Below the pieces are notes generated by a model. The model was not told where the DNA came from, made no database searches, and saw only the letters and a list, made by a program, of their open reading frames with translations. Shown one piece after another: positions 54,917 through 61,760 of a DNA stretch of 64,000 nt. The DNA lies in contig JACKAW010000005.1 of the NCBI GenBank assembly GCA_020634885.1, forward strand, positions 273,611 through 337,610. Direction: 5' to 3'. Source of the stretch: Anaerolineales bacterium (GTDB lineage: Bacteria; Chloroflexota; Anaerolineae; Anaerolineales; Villigracilaceae). Numbering within the stretch: the stretch's first letter is position 1; each line of letters opens with the position of its first letter. The position numbers and the translations under genes are program-made.

Positions 54917-56632
54917 TTATGGGTTTCCAAACCCTAATTCTCTACTTATCTCCTCACTACTCCTCTTACCCTTCCCCCCCAACTCCTTCCAAAACGCCTC
55001 ATCGTACCTTCGTGAGCGTACAGGCAGCGGCATCGGCACGCCCCAGCCGAGCAGCAGCACCTCTTCCTTCGGCTGCAAACGCGCCAGCATCCCGCGCAGC
55101 GAATCCCGCCCCGAAAGACCCGAAAGCACCGCCTGAATATCCAGGTCATCGCCCAGCCAGCCGCTGATGCGCGTGCCCAACTGACTCATCACCTCATCAT
55201 AGATCTGCGACGGACGCTGGTCCACGATCAACAGCGTCACATAATATTTGCGCAGTTCGCGCGCGATGGTCGCAAAGGTCGTCTGCGCCGCCATCTCGCG
55301 GTTGAGCAGTTTATGCGCCTCCTCCACCACAATGATCAACGGCTTCGGCTCCGCTTTGCCGTGCGTGCGGAACTCATTCGTCTTCTTCTCCCACGCCGCG
55401 CGGATCTTTCTCGTCAACAAGTTCGACACCAGCAGATAATCCAGGTCACTCTCATGCTCGCCGAACGACAGCACCACATGCTTGCCCGCCTCCAACGACT
55501 GGATGATCTGCGCCACCGAGTCCGCTGCAGGGTTGTCCACGATATAGGGTTGGCTGAACAGCCGTCGCAGTTTGTCATGAAGCGCTTCCGCCGCCATCAC
55601 ATTCACGCCGTTCGTCAACGCCCACTTGGCAACACTTCCCTCCGCAGGCTCCTCTTTCTTCTTTCCTCTATCATCTTCAAAAACAACCGTATCCCGATTC
55701 ATCCCCCGAAACTCCGCAAACCACTTATCCCGAAACGACGTGTACAACGCATTCAAAATCGTCGGCGTCGTCTCGCGCAGATTCAACTCACGCGAAAGCG
55801 TTTCAATATCACTTGTGGAAATGTCTCCCGTTGAGATTTCCAAATTAAAGTCAACTTGATTGCCCCTGATGGTGCTTCCTGCTCCCAAGCCAACGCATCG
55901 GACTCCGCCCTTGAACAGGGTCTTCAATCCCTTCACGGCTTTTTTCGTGTCTGACGCCACATCGTCAAACCCATACTCGTTGTGCATATCCAGCACCAAC
56001 ACCGCCGCCTGATTGTGCTTCATCAACCCTGCCAGCACCAACCGTGTCAGGAACGACTTACCCGTGCCCGTCGCCCCGAAGACTCCCGACGAGCGCTGCA
56101 CGAACTTATCCAAATCAATGCACACGGGATGATTTTGCTCACGCGTGTACCCGATGACAAAATTACTTTCCTTGTTCGGGTCACCGAAGATCTCGGCAAT
56201 ATCGCCTTCATTCGCCAGCGACACCACCGCATGGTGCGGAGGAATATTCTTGACGGGCAAAATCCGCGGCGCATCTTTTAAGCCCGCATCGATTTTCCCC
56301 TGCCAATCTTTGTACTCAGGCGTGCCCAATTCAGGACCCACCTCCAGCATCAGGTTTGGCAGCACCTCAAGGTTCGCATACAACGCCTTCTTATGCAACG
56401 CATCCGAAATATGCTTCGGGAAGCGTCCCTCCATCTGTTCATCCGCAAAGCGCGGATCCGTTGCACCTAGTTGGATATCCGTCACAATGCCGTAATAATT
56501 CCAATGTCCGCTCTGGATGACGACAAACGCCCCCTCCTGAATCTCCTGCGGAGAGACCGTAAGCCGCACGCGGAAATTCTCCTTCAACCCGCCGCCGACG
56601 AGATAACCAATTTGAGTACGCTGTATATTCAT
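54917..56632 (-). CDS. herA: HerA-type bipolar DNA helicase/ATPase
   Basis: 571 residues. An N-terminal HAS-barrel (IGYLVGGGLKENFRVRLTV) precedes the HerA/FtsK ATPase: Walker A GVFGATGTGKSFLTRLVLAG, Walker B VLVLDMHNEYG, and LIIVVEEAHKLLNREM, with arginine-finger region YDEVMSQLGTRISG. HerA hexamers work with NurA to resect DNA ends, and related ATPases are cores of phage-defence systems. It is the last gene of an operon NurA / HAS-barrel / GxxExxY / HerA. Confidence 0.9.
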   Translation of the reverse strand: MNIQRTQIGYLVGGGLKENFRVRLTVSPQEIQEGAFVVIQSGHWNYYGIVTDIQLGATDPRFADEQMEGRFPKHISDALHKKALYANLEVLPNLMLEVGPELGTPEYKDWQGKIDAGLKDAPRILPVKNIPPHHAVVSLANEGDIAEIFGDPNKESNFVIGYTREQNHPVCIDLDKFVQRSSGVFGATGTGKSFLTRLVLAGLMKHNQAAVLVLDMHNEYGFDDVASDTKKAVKGLKTLFKGGVRCVGLGAGSTIRGNQVDFNLEISTGDISTSDIETLSRELNLRETTPTILNALYTSFRDKWFAEFRGMNRDTVVFEDDRGKKKEEPAEGSVAKWALTNGVNVMAAEALHDKLRRLFSQPYIVDNPAADSVAQIIQSLEAGKHVVLSFGEHESDLDYLLVSNLLTRKIRAAWEKKTNEFRTHGKAEPKPLIIVVEEAHKLLNREMAAQTTFATIARELRKYYVTLLIVDQRPSQIYDEVMSQLGTRISGWLGDDLDIQAVLSGLSGRDSLRGMLARLQPKEEVLLLGWGVPMPLPVRSRRYDEAFWKELGGKGKRSSEEISRELGFGNP

Positions 56633-56643
56633 AAAAACCTCTT

Positions 56644-56721
56644 TTTAAACACGAAGGACACAAAGGTCACGAAGGTTTAAGGCTCTTAACCTTAGTGTTC
56701 TTCGTGCCCTTTGTGTTTAAA
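56644..56721. repeat. Palindromic repeat downstream of GxxExxY
   Basis: TTTAAACACGAAGG at one end and TTTGTGTTTAAA at the other (9-bp exact ends TTTAAACAC), with CTTAACCTTAGTGT inside shared exactly with the element at 57178-57240. Confidence 0.7.
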
Positions 56722-56726
56722 CGCCC

Positions 56727-57152
56727 TTACATCACAAATCGCTTAATACCATCTTTCAAATGTTTCACATTGAAATTCATCAAATACCCAAGCCGCTTCC
56801 CGCTCAACCGCAGATACGTCATGATTTGAGCCTCATACACAGGATTCATTTTTTCTACCGCCTTAAGCTCCACAATGACGCAATCTTCAACCAGCAAATC
56901 CAACCGAAAACCAGCATCCAAATTTTGCCCATCATACACAATTGGCACAGGCAACTGATTCGCTACTGCCAAACCGCTTTTCCGAAGTTCATAGCTCAAT
57001 GTGGTCTCATACACAGATTCCAATAATCCAGGTCCAAGCGCTGTATGAACCTTGAATGCCGCATCTAAAACAGCCTTGCCGACTTTTTCAACATCAGAGG
57101 TGATTGTCTGATTCACCATCTTTGGAACATTCCGTGAACTTAAGTTTTCCAT
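56727..57152 (-). CDS. GxxExxY family protein
   Basis: 141 residues. The defining motif is HTALGPGLLESVYETTLSYEL, with FRLDLLVEDCVIVELKAVEKM (acidic-lysine nuclease-like ExK) and YLRLSGKRLGYLMNFNVKHLKDG. The family has a PD-(D/E)xK-like core of unproven function and is mobile across genomes. The ATG at 57152 has AGGTTGAGG before it; a longer in-frame start would translate a palindromic repeat. It sits between the HAS-barrel and HerA genes, flanked by related repeats. Motifs in short: GPGLLESVYE and VIVELKAVEK. Confidence 0.88.
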   Translation of the reverse strand: MENLSSRNVPKMVNQTITSDVEKVGKAVLDAAFKVHTALGPGLLESVYETTLSYELRKSGLAVANQLPVPIVYDGQNLDAGFRLDLLVEDCVIVELKAVEKMNPVYEAQIMTYLRLSGKRLGYLMNFNVKHLKDGIKRFVM

Positions 57153-57177
57153 ACACCTCAACCTTCCTGTACCAAAG

Positions 57178-57240
57178 TCTAAACACAAAACAAAAATCAA
57201 CCAGCACTTAACCTTAGTGTCCTTTGTACCTTCGTGTTTA
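57178..57240. repeat. Palindromic repeat upstream of GxxExxY
   Basis: CTAAACACAAAAC ... CTTAACCTTAGTGTCCTTTG ... CTTCGTGTTTA. It shares a 14-nt exact core with 56644-56721; the two bracket the GxxExxY gene. Confidence 0.65.
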
Positions 57241-57246
57241 CTGCTC

Positions 57247-57840
57247 TTAAGAAATATCCGCCAACGCGCCCAACACACTCATCAGCGTCGGATAATCATC
57301 TCTCAGCAATGTGATCACTTCCTGTGTAGCGGACTCGATCCACTTTCCACCATCCGCTCCCCGCGCCTTGCCTGCCTGCAAAATATGCGCCGCGACCACT
57401 TCGCCCACGGGCACATCCTTGCCATTCAAGATATGACGGAAATACCCGAAGCGTTCCGTGAACCGAATAATATCCTTATCATCACAGGCATAGATCACAT
57501 CTAAACTCAGCGGCGGACGTGGCGGCAGCAGGTGATGAACCCTGCCATCCTGCTCATACCCCACCGCCAGCACAGACATCTCCACGGGCACAATGCGGCG
57601 CTCGCGGTTGTCCTTCATCACTTCCTCGCTCACGCCATCGGCAGTCACGAGTTGACGCACCAGCCCATCATCGTCAATGTGAATATCGTGGATCAAGCCA
57701 TAGACCTGATACCCATCCGTCAGCGGCGCGCGGACTAGCGCCCCGAACGAAGGCACGCTCAACTGATTCACACGGCAGCCCGCAATAAATCCCGTCGTGC
57801 CAGCCCGCAATAAACGTCCGATCTCAATTGGTTGTGTCAT
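57247..57840 (-). CDS. HAS-barrel-type accessory protein of NurA-HerA
   Basis: 197 residues. The N-terminal half (IEIGRLLRAGTTGFIAGCRV, FGALVRAPLTDGYQVYGLI) reads like the beta-barrel found at the N-terminus of HerA-type ATPases, then a helical C-terminal region (GEVVAAHILQAGKARG). The specific family is not certain. Position between NurA and HerA argues for a subunit or adaptor of the same complex. ATG 57840 is preferred to an in-frame extension through a palindromic repeat. Confidence 0.65.
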   Translation of the reverse strand: MTQPIEIGRLLRAGTTGFIAGCRVNQLSVPSFGALVRAPLTDGYQVYGLIHDIHIDDDGLVRQLVTADGVSEEVMKDNRERRIVPVEMSVLAVGYEQDGRVHHLLPPRPPLSLDVIYACDDKDIIRFTERFGYFRHILNGKDVPVGEVVAAHILQAGKARGADGGKWIESATQEVITLLRDDYPTLMSVLGALADIS

Positions 57841-57854
57841 TGTGTCATATCTCC

Positions 57855-57934
57855 GTAGGGACAGGGCTTGCCCCTGTCCGCTTTGTAACCCTGAAAATAC
57901 CCGCGCAAAGGACTCCCGCAAGGGGTATCCCTAC
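57855..57934. repeat. Palindromic repeat family B copy 2, providing the NurA stop codon
   Basis: GTAGGGACAGGGCTTGCCCC ... GGGTATCCCTAC, same type as 48590-48645. Its outer CTA (57931-57933) is the TAG stop of NurA. Confidence 0.65.
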
Positions 57935-59121
57935 CGCCTTGTTCTACCCTGCAAATCCTTCGCGGACTGTTTGTTCGAGCCCTCGTCCACGTCTTCGCTA
58001 TTTCTTCTTAATTCCTGTTGCAACATCTGCTCGATCTGATATTTCTCTTCGTTCTTCACTACCGCCGTCTCATGCGCGCGGTGTAAGAGATACGGGTACG
58101 GCTTGCTGCCCATCACGCGGCATTGCTCCACCAACACGGCATGGAGCAGGTCAAGCTGCTTCTTGTCATCCACCACCCAGCGCGGAATTTCCACGCGGAC
58201 GGGCCAGGGGTGTCCCTCGGTGCCAACGTTTAAATAAAAGAAATGCAATTCGAGCACACCTTTGTAGGTCTTCTCAGCATTGGATTGGATTTTGAAGACT
58301 GCCGAACGATGACCCGGCGGTAATAATTGAAACAATTTGTTGTTGTAGCCGAATAGCCAGCGATCTGTCACATATTTCAGCGGCGGCGCATTCCGCAGTT
58401 TTTCCATCTCTTCGGGGATGGTGATCTGGGTCAGTTCGAGTAACTTCACGACAAGGCTTGATGATGGCTTGTCGATATACCCCGCTGAGATGATGCCACG
58501 TCCTTGCAAACGCGAGAGGACGGATATGTACTTATCGATGGTGGTGCGATACATATTGGCATTATCGATGTCTTTGGCGCGGAAGATTTCGAGCGTGCCA
58601 TCTGTGAAGGAAACAATCGAACCTTTCAGCCCTTTGCTCATTTTTTCGATGACGCTGCGCTCGGCAAGGTCACGCCGCAGGGCAACGCCCCCCTCGGTGG
58701 TGAGTCCGTTCTCTTCGATGGCGTCGCCGAAGAAAAGCTCGCTTTCCACTTCTACGGCTGGGGTTTCGCCCGAGTTTGGCTTCATGACGATTCCGCCTAC
58801 GTTGATGACGCAAAACTGCACGGGGCTGTGACGGTCTGCGATGGACTGCGAACCGTCAGCGGCGATGAGAGTTGCAGAAACAGAATCAGGCACGGGGTAG
58901 TGAGAGGCGAGGGCTTCATCCAACGGCACGGCACAGCGGATGTTGGCATCCGCCGCTTTGGCAGCTTCCACTTTTGTGCGTAGGGCATCCAGTTCAGAAG
59001 AAAAGGTTTCGAGGAGTTGTTGCGCCAAATTCTGCGCTTCCTCTTTTCTCTTTCTTCTTTCCTTCGCACCAAGCCCAACCTGCTTGATCTGTGTATAGAT
59101 TTCCTGATAATTGATCGGCAT
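57931..59121 (-). CDS. nurA: NurA-domain 5'-3' nuclease
   Basis: 396 residues. NurA features: catalytic strand TLIAADGSQSIADRH (first acidic residue), FTDGTLEIFRAKD (second), and GIISAGYIDKPSSSLVV with the third acidic residue, then a C-terminal FFYLNVGTEGHPWPVRVEIPRW. It degrades DNA ends with HerA. The N-terminal ~60 residues are coiled coil. The ATG at 59121 is chosen over 59169. First gene of the operon. Last motif in part: NVGTEGHPWPVRVEIPRW. Confidence 0.87.
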   Translation of the reverse strand: MPINYQEIYTQIKQVGLGAKERRKRKEEAQNLAQQLLETFSSELDALRTKVEAAKAADANIRCAVPLDEALASHYPVPDSVSATLIAADGSQSIADRHSPVQFCVINVGGIVMKPNSGETPAVEVESELFFGDAIEENGLTTEGGVALRRDLAERSVIEKMSKGLKGSIVSFTDGTLEIFRAKDIDNANMYRTTIDKYISVLSRLQGRGIISAGYIDKPSSSLVVKLLELTQITIPEEMEKLRNAPPLKYVTDRWLFGYNNKLFQLLPPGHRSAVFKIQSNAEKTYKGVLELHFFYLNVGTEGHPWPVRVEIPRWVVDDKKQLDLLHAVLVEQCRVMGSKPYPYLLHRAHETAVVKNEEKYQIEQMLQQELRRNSEDVDEGSNKQSAKDLQGRTRR

Positions 59122-59247
59122 GATGTCCTTTAGAACATTTGTGCAAAATTGTAGCCCGAAACAGGGCAAAATTCAAGGAACTTTTATAACACGGCGGCGT
59201 CATTAAGGTGCATAATCAATATGGCTTTGATGCCACAAGGAGAAACC

Positions 59248-59982
59248 ATGTATAAAAAGTATTTGTCGTTTGTAGTTTTGGCGGTTCTGGCGCTTGTGTT
59301 GAGCGCCTGCGGACCGACCACCATCAATCAGGCGGCGCCCGAAAATTTGAGGACCTTGAACGTGAACGGGTTGGGTATTGTTTATCTGACACCCGATGTT
59401 GCCTACATCAACGTTGGTGTGAATACCCAGCGTGAAAATGCCTCGGAGGCTGTGTCCATTAATAAAGAACAGACTACCGCAGTCATTCAGGCGATCAAAG
59501 ATTTCGGCGTGGATGCGAATGACATCCGCACGACCAACTTTAGCATCTGGTCGAACCCGCAATATGATGAGTTTGGTGTGGTCAGTGGCAGCAACTACTC
59601 GGTGGATAATACCGTGAGTGTAACCGTGCGCGACCTCAATAAACTAGGTGACTTGCTCGATGCCGCCATTGAGGCGGGCGCCAACAGCATCTACAGCATT
59701 CAGTTCGATGTGGAAGATAAGACTGAAGCCAACAAAGACGCCCGTGCTTTGGCTGTGGAAAATGCCAAAATGCAGGCGGAAGATTTGGCGGGCGTTTCAG
59801 GCGTAACACTTGGCGATATTCAGAATATCAGCTACTACGAAAGCGGCGCCCAACCTTATTATTATGATGCGTATGGGTATGGCAAAGGCGGTGGCGGCGG
59901 CGCAGAAGTTTCAGCCGTGCCCATTCAGCCGGGACAACTCGCGATCACCGTTACAGTGAACATGACGTATACAATTAAATAG
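59248..59982 (+). CDS. SIMPL-domain (DUF541) lipoprotein
   Basis: 244 residues. Signal peptide with lipobox LVLSACGP, then a SIMPL domain: LNVNGLGIVYLTPDVAYINVGV, DANDIRTTNFSIWSNPQYD, VTVRDLNKLGDLLDAAIEAG, and KMQAEDLAGVSGVTLGDI. Members are oxidative-stress or periplasmic proteins of unclear function. ATG 59248 with AAGGAG is used; an in-frame ATG at 59221 follows a CATAAT box by 4 nt. Divergent from nurA. First motif in part: NGLGIVYLTPDVAYINV. Confidence 0.87.
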   Translation: MYKKYLSFVVLAVLALVLSACGPTTINQAAPENLRTLNVNGLGIVYLTPDVAYINVGVNTQRENASEAVSINKEQTTAVIQAIKDFGVDANDIRTTNFSIWSNPQYDEFGVVSGSNYSVDNTVSVTVRDLNKLGDLLDAAIEAGANSIYSIQFDVEDKTEANKDARALAVENAKMQAEDLAGVSGVTLGDIQNISYYESGAQPYYYDAYGYGKGGGGGAEVSAVPIQPGQLAITVTVNMTYTIK

Positions 59983-60023
59983 TAGATACTTTATTGGTAC
60001 TCAGTCCGGTTCAGGACTACGCC

Positions 60024-60056
60024 AAAGCCTGCCTCTAAAAAAGGGGCAGGCTTTTT
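60024..60056 (+). terminator. Terminator of the SIMPL gene
   Basis: AAAGCCTGCCTC pairs with GGGGCAGGCTTT (one wobble) and ends in five T residues. Confidence 0.85.
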
Positions 60057-60173
60057 GTTACGCTGTGGCGTTTTATCCCTCTTTCACGTTACAGCTTGCA
60101 CTGAAAATTTGATTTTTTATTTGGCATTTTCTTTCAACGGGAGTATGATTTTAATATCAATGGAGGCTTAATC

Positions 60174-61046
60174 ATGCGAGACCTAACCAATGAAATACTG
60201 GAACTCATTCGGCGCACATCCAGTTCACTGCCGCCGGATGTTGAAAAACGTTTGAAAGAATCGATAGAAAAAGAAGAACCCGGGTCGGCGGCTCGCGGCG
60301 CGTTGGAAACCATCATGAAAAACATCGAGCTTTCCCGCACCAATTCCACGCCGATCTGTCAGGATACCGGCACGCCCATCTTTCAGGTGCATTACCCTGT
60401 GGGTTGGTCTACCATTCAATTGAAGAAGCAGATCCGCGCCGCAATGGAACAGGCGACGAAAAAATCATACATGCGCCCCAACGCAGTGGATGCCGTATAC
60501 GATAAAAATACCGGCAACAACCTCGGCGGCGACGACTTCCCCTACATCCATTTTGAAGAGACCGAAAGCGAAGAACTCACCATTGAGTTGATGCTCAAAG
60601 GCGGCGGCTGTGAGAATGTTGGGCGGCAATACTCTCTGCCCGATAACACCCTCGGCGCCGGTCGTGACCTGGCGGGCGTCCGCAAAGTGGTGTTGGATGC
60701 GGTGCAAAAAGCGCAAGGCAAGGGCTGTGCTCCCGGCGTATTGGGCGTTTCCATTGGCGGGGATCGCGGCTCTTCCTATATAAAGTCGAAAGAAGTGCTG
60801 CTCAGTGAAATGGGAACCCGCAACAGCGACCCGAAACTCGCCGAGTTGGAAGAACGCCTCACCTCCGAATCCAATGAAATGGGAATCGGTCCCATGGGCT
60901 TTGGCGGTAAGACCACCGTACTCGATACCAAGATCATCGGCTTGAGCCGTTTGCCCGCTTCGTACTTTGTTTCGGTGTCTTACATGTGCTGGGCATATCG
61001 CCGCCGCAAGATGACGGTGAAGGGCGAAGAAGTCACTTACGATTAA
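60174..61046 (+). CDS. Class I fumarate hydratase alpha (catalytic N-terminal) subunit
   Basis: 290 residues. The three cluster cysteines of class I fumarases are in STPICQDTGTPIF, KGGGCENVG and GKGCAPGVLGVSIGGDRG. Binds a labile [4Fe-4S] cluster and interconverts fumarate and malate; tartrate dehydratase is a close relative. GGAGG lies before the ATG. The beta subunit gene follows 11 nt later. Together with malic enzyme it supports C4 metabolism. Confidence 0.92.
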   Translation: MRDLTNEILELIRRTSSSLPPDVEKRLKESIEKEEPGSAARGALETIMKNIELSRTNSTPICQDTGTPIFQVHYPVGWSTIQLKKQIRAAMEQATKKSYMRPNAVDAVYDKNTGNNLGGDDFPYIHFEETESEELTIELMLKGGGCENVGRQYSLPDNTLGAGRDLAGVRKVVLDAVQKAQGKGCAPGVLGVSIGGDRGSSYIKSKEVLLSEMGTRNSDPKLAELEERLTSESNEMGIGPMGFGGKTTVLDTKIIGLSRLPASYFVSVSYMCWAYRRRKMTVKGEEVTYD

Positions 61047-61057
61047 AGAGGTAATCC

Positions 61058-61684
61058 ATGAAACAACTTACCACTCCCATCAGCGATGAAGCCATCCGCG
61101 ACCTTAAAGTAGGCGACTCGGTTGCTCTTTCCGGCATCATGGTCACCGGACGCGATGCCGCCCATAAATGGATGATCGAAACCTTCATCAAAAAGACCCG
61201 CGCCCCGCAAGGCGAAGATATGCAAGTGTACGAAGAATTGAAGAAATTACTTAATGGCTCCGTCATTTATCACTGTGGTCCCGTCGTAGCCGGACTGGAT
61301 ACAAAGGAGTACAAGTTCATCGCCGCCGGACCCACCACCTCCATCCGTGAAGAGCCGTATCAAGCCGATGTGATGAAACACTTCAACGTTAAAGGCGTCA
61401 TTGGCAAAGGCGGCATGGGTCCCAAGACCCTCAAAGGCTGTGAAGAAACCCCCGGCGTATACTTCCATGCCATTGGCGGCGCCGCCTCCTTCCTCGCGCA
61501 GACGGTGGTTAAAGTCCACGGCGTGTTCAAAATGGATTTCGGTGTGCCTGAAGCCATGTGGGTGATCGAAGTCAAAGACTTTCCCGTTGTTGTCACCATG
61601 GATTCGCATGGCGGCAGCCAGCATTCCGTTATCGATGATGCCTCGAAAAAGGTTCTTGATGACCTGCTGGAAAAGCCGTACTGA
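61058..61684 (+). CDS. Class I fumarate hydratase beta (C-terminal) subunit
   Basis: 208 residues. Swivelling beta-domain of class I fumarase: VALSGIMVTGRDAAHKWMIE, YHCGPVVAG, AAGPTTSIREEPYQADVM, KGVIGKGGMGPKTL and the GGAASFLA stretch. It completes the active site of the alpha subunit encoded 11 nt upstream. GAGG precedes the ATG. Confidence 0.92.
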   Translation: MKQLTTPISDEAIRDLKVGDSVALSGIMVTGRDAAHKWMIETFIKKTRAPQGEDMQVYEELKKLLNGSVIYHCGPVVAGLDTKEYKFIAAGPTTSIREEPYQADVMKHFNVKGVIGKGGMGPKTLKGCEETPGVYFHAIGGAASFLAQTVVKVHGVFKMDFGVPEAMWVIEVKDFPVVVTMDSHGGSQHSVIDDASKKVLDDLLEKPY

Positions 61685-61691
61685 ATTTCAC

Positions 61692-61720
61692 AGGCGGAGC
61701 GTAAGCTCCGCCTCTTTTCT
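61692..61720 (+). terminator. Terminator of the fumarase operon
   Basis: AGGCGGAGC and GCTCCGCCT pair around a small loop, then CTTTTCTT. Confidence 0.75.
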
Positions 61721-61746
61721 TAATATAAGAATACAGGCTATTGATA

Positions 61747-61752
61747 TATAAT
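61747..61752 (+). promoter_or_regulatory. -10 box TATAAT of the sensor gene
   Basis: TATAAT ends 8 nt before ATG 61761 without any ribosome site: probable leaderless start. Confidence 0.45.
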
Positions 61753-61760
61753 CTCAATGT

